Source: Paraspadella gotoi
Taxonomy: Eukaryota > Chaetognatha
Direction of reading: 5' to 3'
NCBI GenBank assembly: GCA_051294375.1
Contig: CM119267.1
Span: forward strand, 15,168,105 to 15,232,104
DNA length: 64,000 bases
Below the pieces are notes generated by a model. It ran no database searches. It saw only the letters and a program-made list of their open reading frames with translations, and had not been told where the DNA came from. Made by a program: the position numbers and the translations under genes. Shown piece after piece: positions 36,082-53,735 of the stretch; within the stretch, counting starts at the first letter, position 1; each line of letters opens with the position of its first letter.

Positions 36082-39000
36082 TCAACCAACAATGCCGGCG
36101 TCTTTGGCCAGAGCGTAAAAGGCCGAGCTCTCGTCCTCGAGCAACCTGGTCGGATCTTCGAACTCGACCATCTCCCCATCGCTCAGCACCATGACCTTGT
36201 CGTAGTCGAGGACGGTCTCGAGCCTGTGGGCGACCGTGACGACGGTGCAGCCGACGAACTCGCGTCGAATCGTCGACTGAACGAGAACGTCCGTGTTGGC
36301 GTCGACCGCGGACGTGGCTTCGTCGAGGACGAGCATCTTGGCGTCTCTAAGAGAGGCTCTGGCCAGACAGAGAAGTTGTCTCTGGCCCACGGAGAGATTC
36401 TCCCCGCCTTCGACGCACTCGTGGTCGAGCTCGTCGGGCAAGGAGCGGACGAAGGCATCGAGGTGTGCCACTCGCAGTGCGTTCCAGAGGCGGGCGTCTT
36501 CGTGAAGGCGGAAGGGATCGAGATTGTCGCGCAGCGTCCCGGCGAAGACGACGGGGTCTTGGGGGATGACGGCGATGTTGGAGCGGAGGACGTGGAGGCC
36601 TAGGAGAGAGGCGTCGAGGTCGTCGATCTCCACGCGGCCGGACGACGCCTCGAGGATGCGGAAGAGCGCCAGGACGAGGCTGGACTTGCCGGCGCCGGTT
36701 CGGCCGACGACGCCGACGCGTTGACCGGCCGCGACGTCGAAGGTGAGGTTCTTGAGGACGAGATCCATGTTATCTCTGAAAAGTCGAATGGAGCTTGAGT
36801 GTTTAAAAAGTAATTTTTAATAAATTAAATTAGATGACTACAAATAAATTATATTAAAATCTAATATTCATATGCCACAATTGCCAGAAGTTGGACGTTA
36901 TTGATTTAAAATTTTAATAATCCATAAATAAATTTTGATGACTTTTTGCAGCATTTATTACCATTATTATTATCAATCAGTTTATCATCATTATTATTTT
37001 GTCTTCTTCACGAACCTGTATCTGACGCAGTACTGTCGAAACGCTATTTTCCCTCCAACAGGCCAACCCTTGACAAGATTTTCTGAGAGTTCATTCTTCC
37101 ACGGAGCCTCCGTTGGCAACTCGCAATATTCCACGATCCTCTCCACGGAGACTAAATTGTTCTCGAACTCGGAAAGTGAACGAATGAAGCGTCCGAGGAA
37201 GCGCGTGATGTTGATGGCGTAACTTAAAAAGTTAATAAATAAGATTAATGTTACTATTTATTAAGTTAAAAGCGCAAATTTTTCTCTCGGCCTAATAAAC
37301 AGTTGATAATATCTTTTACCTGATGGTGAGGCCAGCTACTCCTGGTGTGATGGTTTTATTGAGGACCGCATAGACCGAGCAGAAAAACACGACGAAAGAA
37401 GCGGTTAAGTTGAAGGAAATGATGATCCATCGGTCCGCACCATGGATCAGTAGATTGACCTTTTGGTTGAAAAAAAAAATTCAAGTTTTAGTTATAACGA
37501 AGAGTCTTTCATTTAATATATTAGCAACTCTTACCTTGAAATTTTCATCGACGAGAGAAACGCAGAGCTCTTTGAACCCTTTTTGCCGACGAAAGGCTCG
37601 AATCACTGCCACGCCCAGATTCGTTTCGGCGAAAAGGCTGAAGATGGGCGACCTGGAAATGGCCTCCAACCGACGCAGCTGTCGCGCCGCCCCGATGTAG
37701 ATCCGCTGCAGGACGACGAAGCAGAGCAGGATTAAGGGAATCGCTGTGAGGAACCAGGGTAAGTAGATGGAAATGATGACGAGGGCGGCGACGACGTAGA
37801 TCATGGTGCTGTACAGCATGAAGAGCGTTTCCGGGATTTTGAGGTCGACGGCGTCCATGTCGGAGGAGAATCGGTTCATTAGGCGACCGGAGGGAACTGC
37901 AAAGTTCAAAGTGCAGATCATTTATTTTTGGGGATGTAAATGCTTAATTTTTTTAAATTTTACATATACGTACGTATGTGCACAATGAGAGTGTTTATGT
38001 GAAGGCCGAGGAAAGAAATACATTTACATTTTTTCCTCCCTCTCTCTCTATTTTCCCAACTTCAGCTGCTTTCGTTTTTTCGTTTAAAGGACCATAGATT
38101 ACTTTACACTGAAAATCTACTGTTAATTTTCCAAGCAAGCTATATTATGCCATACCTGTTTCGAAAAAGCTGAGCGGATAAGCCAATACTCGAGCGGTGA
38201 GCGAGTTATGAAGCCGAAAAGCCGCGTTCAACGTCCCGTTAACTTTAAGAAAGACCGCAAGGACGAGACAAACGGAACCGGTAATGTTGAAAACGTCATA
38301 AACGATCAATCGGTGAAGGTAATCATAAGAATTCACGTAAATTTTCGAAGAATTTAAAGTTTCGTTGAGAACGAAACTCAGGACCTCGTTGGTCTCGTCA
38401 GTCCATTCAGAGAGCCAGGCGTTGGAAGCCAATTCCAAACCCCTCAAGCCGACGAAAGCGATTACGATGCCGACGGAAATGGGCCAACCCATCAATTTGA
38501 GATAAGTCACGTACGTCAACAATCCCACGTGACCTCGCTTCGCTTCTTCCGTCGTCACGAGTTTTCCATCGCCATTTTGAGTTTTATCTTTTTTCTGGAT
38601 TTTTTTGCGAGAAACTATTTCAACTTTGTCGTTTTCGTTTTCCGGTTTCTTCGACGCGAACTTGGCGAAAGAAGAGAAGGAAGGATTTAGAATTAATTCC
38701 TCGTATTTTCCCTTTTCTATCATTCGTCCTTCCTCCAGAAAAACCACATTGTCCATAAAGGGCAAATACGTTAAATTGTTGGTGACAACGATCCTGCTTT
38801 TCCCACCAAGCAGTCCGTCGGTGGCGAGGACGTTTTCGAAGAGGTGCTTGGCCACGTGGGAGTCGACGGCCGAGAGAGGATCGTCGAGGAGATAAAGATC
38901 CGCCTCGGCGTAGATGGCGCGGGCGAGCGACACCCTCAGTTTTTGTCCGCCGGACAAGTTGATCCCTCGCTCGCCAATCTCCGTTTCGTCTCCGGCGGGC

Positions 39001-41186
39001 AAGACGTTGAGATCGGGTCCCAACGCGCATGCGTGGACTATCCGCTCGTACTTTTCCGATTCCATCGCCTTGCCGAAGAGGATGTTCTCCTTGACGGTCC
39101 CGTTCTGAATCCAGGGCTGCTGGGCGACGTAAGCGAGGTTTTCCTCCACAACGAGTTTCCCGCCAATTTTGAAAGTCTCGCCGAGAATGGATTGAAGGAG
39201 CGCTGATTTTCCGGCGCCAACCGCGCCCACGATCGCCAACGCTTCTCCACGGAGGAGATAGAAGGTGATGTTATTCAAGAAAGCCGACGATTTTGGCGAC
39301 CACGAAAAGGAAGCGTCCTCGAGAGTGACGGCCACGCCCTCGGGCGGGTCGCGTTCGATGGCGTCGAGCGGAACTTCGTCGAGGGAGAGAAAAGAGCCGA
39401 TGCGTCGACCGGCGACCAGCATCTGCGAAGCGGATGTGATGGCGTTCGGCAGGTGCCACAGAGGAAGTCGGAGCGTATTGAAAAGAGATAAAGATACGAA
39501 AGCCTTTTCGGCGGTGAGTACTTCGTTGGATGAAAGGACGAAGGTTGTTAAAGACAACATGGCAACGACGAGGGGCGTGATGTTGAACAAGAGAGACAGG
39601 CCGGCCTGCCAATAAAGCAACCGCTTTAAAAGGTTCAACTCCTCCTTTCTCAAATCGCCGACCCTGCTTTCGAAAGATCGTTCCCAGGCGTAAAATTTGA
39701 CCATTTTGATTCCGTTGAGAATCTCGTTGATAAGTTTGAATCGCGAATCCTTCAACTTCATGTTCTCCGCCTGCTTGTCGCGGATTCGTCCGCTGACCAA
39801 CACGTTGAAGGGGATGAGCGCTAATAAAAACGCGAGACTGGAAAGAACGGAGAGGCCGATCTGATGGTAGATGAGCCAGATGGCGATGGCCAATTGCACG
39901 GGCGTCAAGACCCCGGTGATGAGCATTTCCACGCCGTCGAAATAACGAGAAGCGTCGATGCTCATGAGATTGACGATCTCCCCGATGGTCGAAGTCCTTC
40001 GCGCCGCCATCGTTATTCTCAGGCTTTTGGCGAATATGGCCGCCCTGATGGTGTTTTGGATCTTGGTGCCGACCAGCTTTGTTTCCATCCAGTAATAATT
40101 ATTCGAGAAAGATTGGATTGCGGAGGCCAAGAAGAGCAACGTCGAGTAGAATAATCCTTCAGAAAGCCAATTCGATCGTCGATTTTGTGCTTCGACGTCG
40201 TTGTCAAAGCGATTCGAAATGTGGTTTAACAACCAACCGAGACACACGGGTTTGAATAATTCTAGGGCGATGAAAAGGATTCTGAGAAAAAATAGCCAAG
40301 TTAGCAACACGGCGTGGCAAGAAATTAGCGTTTTTGTCACGGATTGGGATTTATTTTGGGGAGAAAAATATTTTTCGTGAAATTTTTGGGACAAGTATTT
40401 GCATTTAAAGTTTTTCGGTAGATTATGCAGGTCAGATATTGTCAAAGACATTTTGAAGCCTTTAAACAATAATGGCATTATCCAATATCCCATTAGACGT
40501 GAGAAAATGCTCGCCGATTCAAACGGGCAGTCATTTTGACTAGTGTAATTTTGACAGCACGAGAGTATTAAGAGCAAAAATGACGTTGCTGCCGTCAAGT
40601 AGGTTGTCACAGCCGAGGTGAGTTTGAGATCGTATTGCGGAGCAGCAGCCTCTACCCAAGAGGACCTTCTCGCGTGATGCTGCAGCGGAAGTAACTGCAG
40701 CGCGAACGTCAGTAGCCAGTAAAAGAAAACCGCCGTGGCGGCGCGGCTTGACTCGTAGCGTTCCAGGTTTGTGAGCAGCATCGTCAAGGAAATCGAAGAG
40801 ACGAGAACGACTTGATTGACGACGGGGGCGTTCGACGCGAAAAAGTCCGACGCGCCCTCCAGGGATCGTCGGTAGTGCAAGAATAAAGCCAATTTGGTCA
40901 GAGTGCAGCAAATCGATAGTAAGGCGAGAATTTGTTTGAAGACGTGAAGAATTAAATCGAGTTTTCGTTGCATCGGATTTTTTCGTTTCACTTTTATGAT
41001 GGAAGGTCGACAACAACAGACGAGAATGAGGAAGATCGATGGAACCCAAGATGGAATCGTGTCGAGGAAACAGACGGTAAAGTCTGGATTGGGTGATTGC
41101 CAAAAATCCTCCTTGCCCCAGAGTGGAGACTCGCCACAGTAGTCGCCCAAAAACAGAGAAGCGGATTCGTTTACAGTCGAAGTCAT
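36082..41186 (-). CDS. ABCC1-like: Multidrug-resistance-associated protein, ABCC (MRP1-type) transporter
   Basis: Complete, 1,477 aa. Exons: 41186-38156, 37896-37535, 37459-37320, 37222-37016 and 36775-36082, all GT..AG with phases that join cleanly (4,434 nt in total). An in-frame TAG lies six bases upstream of the ATG. The order is an N-terminal TMD0 (NPDFT near residue 33, as in long MRPs; helices to about 220), TMD1 (about 285-600), NBD1, TMD2 (about 890-1190) and NBD2. NBD1 has Walker A GAVGAGKS (654-661), LSGGQ (744-748) and LLDDP (766-770), with Asp where a catalytic Glu would be, usual for MRPs. NBD2 has GRTGAGKS (1271-1278), LSVGQ (1374-1378), LVLDE (Glu 1399) and the H-loop His 1430. 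Oddity: the NBD1 H-loop His is Asn 803. Family role: ATP-driven export of glutathione, glucuronide or sulfate conjugates across the plasma membrane. TMD0 places it in the ABCC1/2/3/6 group; which member cannot be told. Confidence 0.93.
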
Positions 41187-45481
<4,295 letters not shown>

Positions 45482-46285
45482 NNNNNNNNNNNNNNNNNNN
45501 NNNNNNNNNNNNNNNNNNNNNNNNNNNNNNNNNNNNNNNNNNNNNNNNNNNNNNNNNNNNNNNNNNNNNNNNNNNNNNNNNNNNNNNNNNNNNNNNNNNN
45601 NNNNNNNNNNNNNNNNNNNNNNNNNNNNNNNNNNNNNNNNNNNNNNNNNNNNNNNNNNNNNNNNNNNNNNNNNNNNNNNNNNNNNNNNNNNNNNNNNNNN
45701 NNNNNNNNNNNNNNNNNNNNNNNNNNNNNNNNNNNNNNNNNNNNNNNNNNNNNNNNNNNNNNNNNNNNNNNNNNNNNNNNNNNNNNNNNNNNNNNNNNNN
45801 NNNNNNNNNNNNNNNNNNNNNNNNNNNNNNNNNNNNNNNNNNNNNNNNNNNNNNNNNNNNNNNNNNNNNNNNNNNNNNNNNNNNNNNNNNNNNNNNNNNN
45901 NNNNNNNNNNNNNNNNNNNNNNNNNNNNNNNNNNNNNNNNNNNNNNNNNNNNNNNNNNNNNNNNNNNNNNNNNNNNNNNNNNNNNNNNNNNNNNNNNNNN
46001 NNNNNNNNNNNNNNNNNNNNNNNNNNNNNNNNNNNNNNNNNNNNNNNNNNNNNNNNNNNNNNNNNNNNNNNNNNNNNNNNNNNNNNNNNNNNNNNNNNNN
46101 NNNNNNNNNNNNNNNNNNNNNNNNNNNNNNNNNNNNNNNNNNNNNNNNNNNNNNNNNNNNNNNNNNNNNNNNNNNNNNNNNNNNNNNNNNNNNNNNNNNN
46201 NNNNNNNNNNNNNNNNNNNNNNNNNNNNNNNNNNNNNNNNNNNNNNNNNNNNNNNNNNNNNNNNNNNNNNNNNNNNNNNNNNNNN
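45482..46285. other. Assembly gap, 804 N
   Basis: Run of N bordered on both sides by GAC/GATGAC-rich low-complexity DNA, which probably caused the gap. Confidence 1.
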
Positions 46286-47579
46286 CAGGGGAAGGGGTAA
46301 GCGGGAACTGGGAATCATAACGAGTCATTAAATGAGGGAAGCGAAGGAAGAGGAATGACAGAGGAAACGGTGATAATCGAGCGATCGGCCGCGCCAACGA
46401 CTCAATGAAAGGTAGGGGAAGATAACGACCTGGACGCTTCACGACGACGGCGAAGGCGACGATGATGACGACGACGGCGATGAAGGCGACGATGAGGACG
46501 ACGGATACGACAACGAATATGACGACGACGTATATCGGCGATGATGATGGCGACGTCGACGGCGACGAGGTTGACGACAGATAATGGCGCTGTCAAAAAG
46601 TACACAAAGTATGTAGTTATAAACTTTAATACAGTCCATAAAGAAGTTAGACATCGGACAAAAGGTACCATACGTATGACTCCGCTGCATAACATGTCGA
46701 CAACATGGATTTTCATCCTTCAGAAATAGGAATATGTTTTCTAGGTCAATTTTGGTTGTACAATGTACACTTTGTTCAGTTTATAAAATCTAACTAACTG
46801 TGAGAGGAGGTCTCCATTCCACAAACGCTAATGTCGGATGCTAAAAGCCGAGGTTAGATTATCGAGCGGTCGACGCGGAAAGCTCTGGACATTGAAAGGC
46901 CTCTATTGACCGTTTTTGACCCACGACTGTTCGACTCTCACTTCAGCTGGTGACGGTGGGCGGAGACGCGTGACCTCTCGAGTTGAGGGTGGGCGTGCCG
47001 CGGCCATTTCGTTGGGTGAGGCTCACGGAGGCCAAAATCGTAATGTCACAAAACCGACTTCCTGCCGAATTGTTTGACCCGAATTGAGTTAAATTATGAG
47101 ATATTCTAAACGATATAAATCATGGTATTAAAACGTAGACGTAAAATGTAAAATATCTTTTATTTAATCCGTATTTCAAGTAATAACTACAACAATTATA
47201 TGACAAAAACAATATATAATAACCACAAAGCATAATTATCGCAACAGAACAAGAAAACAACAACAAATCAAAGAACCCACAACAACAACACTCAGTATAA
47301 ACAACAAGAAATCCCCAATCACCTGCAACGCCTGAGACTCGCCGAACGAGGCCGGTCAGCGTCGCTCCATCTCCAAGGAGACAACGCCATCGCTACAGAG
47401 GAAAACGTCCATCCTGACGCAATGGGCGCCGCAGCGGGTGACGCCGGACGACGATATGTGTGACGGTCTCGGGTGATTCCCTCTGACATCGAGCCACGCC
47501 CTCGGGCGGAGTCACGCCTCCGTGGGGCGGGGGCGCCCTATTCACGAGGGAGCCCGGCCCGCCATGATGATGTGGACGC

Positions 47580-47654
<75 letters not shown>

Positions 47655-48433
47655 AAAGACGGGGACAAAATCGGAAACGGTCACGCTCGTGTTTTTTTCT
47701 CTCTTCTCCCTTCCGGTCTTATTCGGTAATTCTGTTTCCTTCGTTTTTTTATTTCTTTTATTAGTTTTCTTCTGCTCTATATTTGGGGCAAAGATTTTTT
47801 TTTCTTATGCGGTTTTACTTAGTTTGTTTATTTTTTATAAAAGACCCAAGACTGGCTCGAGTTTCAGTGTTGATTTTTTCTTTTCTCTTTTTAATTTTAT
47901 TAGTTGGTTTCTTTTCTTTTCTTTTTCTTCGTTAGTTTGGTTTAATTATATATCACTATCCTTTTAATCATCCACGTTTTTATACTCGTATTTCACGTCA
48001 TTTTATTATTATTTTTTTAAATTGTTTTTCCGTCGTTTATTTTCTCTCGTTTTTCCTCTATTTTTCCTCGTCGTTTCCAACGATCATAAAGAATCCTGGC
48101 GTCTTCCCCACTCATCACCCATGACAACCGGAAAGAACCATTTTTCAACGACTTGGATCCCGGCAGCTTTTTTTTTTTTTTGTCAACCTCCGCGGGCGCA
48201 CCGGCTCATGCGCTCCTCTCCCTCTAATTGCAAAATGCTATGCGTCTGCCCGACGCGCCCCGCCCTCTTTTTCCGTAACGACTCCAGCGCCATCATCATT
48301 CTGCTCTACTAAACCCCACAGTCTCGATCCAGCCCCGGTCTCCGGCTGTTGTCGTCGTCCCGCGCTGGGTCGCCGTCTGGAAACAGACCGGTGGACCCTC
48401 CCTCCCTGCTGCTCCTCCTCCTCCTACGACCAG

Positions 48434-48526
48434 GCGAGTCTCATTTTCTTGAATCCTGACCCAAAATCGTCCCGCGTTAATCGATTTGGAATCGCTGGTC
48501 TCGAGGTGCCTTACCCGAATTCAAAA
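48434..48526 (+). CDS. Possible isolated internal exon, unknown
   Basis: An acceptor TACGACCAG is followed by 93 bases open in one frame (31 codons, including NPDPKSSRVNRFGIAGLEVP) that end exactly at a GTAAGT donor. The composition is protein-like and the length is a multiple of three. No neighbouring exon or family was recognised, so this may be coincidence. Confidence 0.2.
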
Positions 48527-49318
48527 GTAAGTTTAATCCGCGAATTGATGACGAGGAGGATGTTTTACAATGACCCCCATCCATTTTTTTTGATATTGCT
48601 CGTATGTATCACCCTATTCCCATTCACAATCACACCCCCCCATTCTCCTTTTCTTCTCCAACTTTACTTCTCCCTTTTAATCCCATTCTTTAAGTTTTTT
48701 TTTTAATTTTTTTTCCCCCGCGGTTTTCCATCTTAAAAAATGGTTCTCATTCACCAACGTCGTTAATTCTCGACGCCGCTTAATTTCAAAGTTGATTTTC
48801 CTCATTGCGCATACGACGTAAAAATGCGATCGAAAAAGTTCGTAATCGGTTTTTATATAAATTCAAATTATTCGAGAAAAAAATCAGCATTTTCTATCAT
48901 TTCTATTTTCCGGAAGTTACTTTAAAAAAAAAGAAGATATTATCGAATAGAAGAAAACGCAAGGAGATTCTGCAAATGGCAATCTGCCATTCGGCCATTG
49001 ATAAATTATATCTCACGTCAAGAAGCGATGCATCACTATTGTTTCTCAGCCGATGAGCGATGAAAATCTTCCAGTTTCTGCGGAGGAGTTACAATCGTCT
49101 CTTGTTTTTGCTAATGGCGCGGAATTGGCTCGGAATTGGCTCACTCAACCGAGATGGAATCGCCGCTCCGAGTGGAAAGAAAATGAATCCGCCATCTTTG
49201 GTCGCTGAAAAGAGTTTTTTTTTTTTTTTTGCCTCGAATTCTGCATGAATACCTAGAAAATAATAAACTCGGGCGGATCGTTATTCAAATTTTGTCATCG
49301 CTTTTTTTAAATAAGGGG

Positions 49319-49350
<32 letters not shown>

Positions 49351-49663
49351 AGAGAGGAGAGAGAGAGAGAGAGGAGAGAAGAGAGAGAGGAGAGAGAGAG
49401 TCATTCAAGAATTTTCTTTTTTTTCTCAAAAAAACCTTCTTTTTTTTTTGACATTGTTCGAACGCATTGAGCTCAGACGGACGAAGGGACTCATGATGGG
49501 GGAGGAACTTAACGCACAACCACGCCCATTATGTTGATAAATTCCTCTCTCTCTTTCTTTCTCTTCTCTCTCTCTTTCCCTCCTTTCCTGACTGCTCGTG
49601 CTCTCTCTCGTCTCCTCTCTTCTCTGCTGTTTCTGCTGCTCTCCGTCTCTCTCTCTCTCTCTC

Positions 49664-49708
49664 NNNNNNNNNNNNNNNNNNNNNNNNNNNNNNNNNNNNN
49701 NNNNNNNN
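49664..49708. other. Assembly gap, 45 N
   Basis: Run of N that begins in a (CT)n tract. Confidence 1.
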
Positions 49709-50740
49709 TCGCATGATAGCGCAGCGGCGCCACGTCGTGACATCTCGCTCCGTCACTCCATCACAATCCTCAATGGCTGAAACCACATCCAAACAACTTT
49801 TGAACCATCGCCGAAAACCCGAAGCGGGAGACTTTTCATTTCACTCTCATTTTAATTCCATTTTTATGCCCCGGAATTAGCTTATCCTACATACGTATAT
49901 ACTTCATGGTTGCCTTTCGTTTCATTGTGTTAGAGATTAGATAAAAGTTTTTGTTCAATTTTGTTTTATTACAACAATTTTAGAATTAAACCGTTATCGT
50001 TATCGTTATCGTTGCTGTTGTAAAATAAAATTTAATTTAATTTAATTTTTTAAAAACTTATCCCAATTACGGGAGACGTCGAGAGATCCATCAAATTTCA
50101 TCCCCTTCCACACCACCGCATCCTCAGCGACAGATGGGGGCCTTCTAGACCCCGATCCCTGACAACGCTCACCTCCATGTTACCCGTATGTTGATGTCCG
50201 GGATGAATTTACGAAGTCGATGCTAGAAGGAGGTTTTTCTTTTTTCTTTTTTCTTTTTTTTCTTTTTTTGCCGATGGATCGGAAATCGTCAGAGGAAAAA
50301 GTAGGAAGACTCCCGGAACCGAGATCGCGTAGAGACCGAGCAAGGAAAGATAAGGAGATGACTTTTAAAGCTTCTACCATTTTCATTAACGTGTCGATAA
50401 AATAACATTTTATTAATTGTACACGATGTTAAACTCATTGATTCGCCCACCTAACATATTTCCGTATTTCGCGTTCTTATCCAAAAAAAATAAAAGTTTT
50501 TCTCCAATTTATATTGCATGTGTGTTTTCTCTGTGACTGGGTATAATGAAGTTAATAACTATGTACTGAATGATAAAACATCTATAACTCCAGTCCCACT
50601 CATTGCTAAAAGGAAGAAAGAAAGACCGAGAATGAAGAAAAGACGTTATTACCGATTGAACTCACCAGTTCGACTCTGTGGTTGAAAGACAAGACGGACG
50701 CTTTATTTTCTTCTTGGAGTCGAATCCTAAAACACGAAAA

Positions 50741-50811
<71 letters not shown>

Positions 50812-52363
50812 AGAGAGAGGACGTGAGACAGATAGAGCAGCGTGAAAAGAGTGGAAGAATAATTGAAGGAAATGAAAAGAAGGTAGAAAAAAGGAAAAAA
50901 AAAAAAACTCCAAAAAAGATGAAAGAAAAAGGAAAAAATGGAAAAATTTTTTTTCTTCCTTCGGCCTCCCTTTTTTTCTCCGAGTTGTCCTCGATTTACG
51001 ATTCCAGAAGACATAACCGCAAACATAAACACGAACACGAGCTCGCGCAACCGTAGTGGTCTGAAACGCAAACCGTAGATTAGTGTGGATCTTTGACAAC
51101 CGTAGTGGTCTGACAAGACAATTATACTAATAAGTGGTTTGTTGTGTTTCTTGCTGCAAGATCTTTATAATTCAACAAAAACTCAAAGGTGTCCCAGTAA
51201 ATATGGTGGTCAATAGGCTCGTCTTCTCCCTAAAGTATCTTTGGCCAAAGCCTCAAGTTTAAATGGTAAACGCTGTCTTTATGCAACGCTCTTACCATCG
51301 TCGCCATTTGCAATCTTGCATTCTGAAATCGGACGAAAACCGCAGTACATAGTTGACTTACCGATTCATACCTCTGACCAGAAGCCATCCGTGTCCCAAT
51401 CGTCCACGACCACAACCTCAACTTCCACCACCATTTCCACCACTCTCTCCGCCGCCACCGCCGCCACCACCGCCAGCGTCATAGGTTCTCACGCCAGGCT
51501 ACATTTCATCCGCGAAAAACTCCGATGCTTTTCCTCTCGTTTTCCTTCTCGCCGGAGGTTGTCGGCACAACCGTTGGAGCGATAAATTCCCAGTCGCGTC
51601 CTCGCCGATGAATAATAAATATTATTAATATTCCTTCTGCATAATTCACTTCGAGATGTATATTCGGTTTTTTTTTTCTCTCTTTTCAGAAAAAAAGAAC
51701 GATTACTTCTTTTTGCTGGAACCAAGATCATTACGGTACATCAGCATTTTTTTATGTAGGTAAAAAAAGATCGGACATATAATCGGGCTAAAAGTTGGCG
51801 CCAGCGGAAACATCAGAAATGGTAATTTTTATTTTTTCACAACGACATCCCTAATACGACGACCCTAAACCAGTTTTGATAGTCATCGTTAAAACACTAG
51901 TTATACAAAAACAGATTTAATTTAGTTTCACTTCCAGAATTCCAGATATTCGAATTCGGCATCAATTGCTTGCTACGTAGATCCCCGGCGCAAAAATTTG
52001 ACAATCACGCCGCGTTCCTTTGCTTGCTAAGGGTAAAGGACTCTTCGAAAGCTTGCCTGGAGACGAATTCTTTAAATAGAAACCCAGGCATCGGATTTGG
52101 AAAAACCCGAAGGAGCAATAAGGGACTGTCGTCGTCGTCGTCGTCGTCGTTTTCGTCTTCAGTCTTATACATGGCGCGTACTGCGTAGTTTTTAAGCGCT
52201 GTCCTTGTCGTCATTCTTTTTCTTCTTCTGCTTCGTCGTCGTCATGGAGATTCGTTTAACAAACAAATGGAGTCAGAGGTTCTTCCCTCTGGCGGTCGAG
52301 AGAAGCAAATGAGTCGGCGAGACTTTTTTTTTCTCTCGCATTTTCGTCGAGGGATCTATCTCG

Positions 52364-52402
<39 letters not shown>

Positions 52403-52844
52403 CTCATTGTCTTCGTCGATGTCGTCGTCGCTCTGGTCGACATAGTTGTTGTTGTTGTTGCGGTGGTTTTTGTCGTCGTCGTTATTGTTGTTTTCGTCAT
52501 ATCTGTAATCTTCATGTCTGTCGTATTTTTCGTTGTCGTCGTGTGATCCGAGGTCATAATCTCGGTCTTCGTCGTCGTAATCATCGTCGTCGTCGTCGTC
52601 ATCGTCATCGTCGTCTCCAGTTCATAAACTCGTCTCATTTTCAGACAATGGACGGAGAGACGGATGGACGGACGGACGGATGGACGGACGGAATGTCATT
52701 AAGTCTCTTCATTAACGAAGTCGAAACAAGCGATTCTCTCTCTCTCTCTCTCGATCTTTAGTTTTTCTTTTCTTTTTTTGTTTCTTCTTCTCATCATCGT
52801 CGGAAACATTGAACTCCTTATTGAGGTTGCGTCCGGGGTGGCCT

Positions 52845-52877
<33 letters not shown>

Positions 52878-53035
52878 TTTTTGCCGTGGCCTCGTTGCCG
52901 ACAATGTCGTCGTTGTTGTTCTCGTCTTCGTCGTTGCAAACTGCAAAATTACTGCGACGATCCCAGGAAGAAAAAGTGAGAGAACCTGAGCAAAACTTCG
53001 GGAAAGAGAGAGAGAGAAGAGAGAGAGGAGAGAAG

Positions 53036-53099
<64 letters not shown>

Positions 53100-53537
53100 A
53101 GCAGGTCAAGGCACGAGACAACACTCACAAAAAAAAAATCGCGACGCCGTCGACTATTGGGGATCGAGAGGAAAAGCGAAATTAAGAGCAAAAGTTAAAA
53201 ATAAGAGCTAAACCTGAAACAGAAAAAAAAAAAGCATAAAGCAAAGAAAGCACCAAAAGCAAAAAAAACGTAAAAGCATAAGTAGCCAAGGCCGAGGCCT
53301 ACAATTCGTAAGTACGGTGGACAAAAACGTTTGATATGTCCGTCCGTCCGTTTCTTCGATACGTCCGTCCTTCCCTAATTATCTTTTTTCCGCATCTTTA
53401 TTTTCTCACCAACGCTGAACTAAAACGATTAATCTCACAACAGGGTCACATTTCTTAACCAAATCTTCTCCTCAAAATGAAGAAACTGTAGCGAATCCTA
53501 AATTCGCCTCCCGTATAGCTTGGTGAAAGTCAGCTCG

Positions 53538-53735
53538 TCCCATTGGCTAGGATAGCTAAGTACTCGTTCCGGGTTCAATCCCCTCACGGTAAAGCTGGTT
53601 ATAGTGTGATGGCATAAACACGCCAGTGACATGGGGTGGTCACTACAGGTTCAAAGCCCTGAGAGCCAGCTGTCGGGAGATGCCTCACACCCCGGGTATC
53701 ACACATGTCCCTCCGTTGCCATAAAACTTCCTTTA
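53538..53735 (+). repeat. Interspersed repeat, copy 1 (SINE-like)
   Basis: Shares a diverged core with 62780-62980 in the same orientation: CCATTGGCT at the 5' side, CCAGTGAC..GGTCACT, AAGCCC..AGCCA, GATGCC..CACCCC and GTTGCCATA at the 3' side. A polymerase-III B-box-like GGTTCAATCC lies at 53572-53581. TAGCTAAGT (53553-53561) resembles an A box but is too close to the B box. A tRNA-derived SINE is the likeliest explanation but is not proved. Confidence 0.5.

Noticed and set aside
36226-40207. Plus-strand and other-frame ORFs within the ABCC gene
   Set aside because: Shadows of the GC-rich coding exons; the minus-strand frame matches the ABC family throughout.
52267-53124. Arg-, Thr- or Asp-rich frames up to 164 residues
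   Set aside because: Repeat translation of TCG and GA tracts; multiple overlapping frames on both strands.
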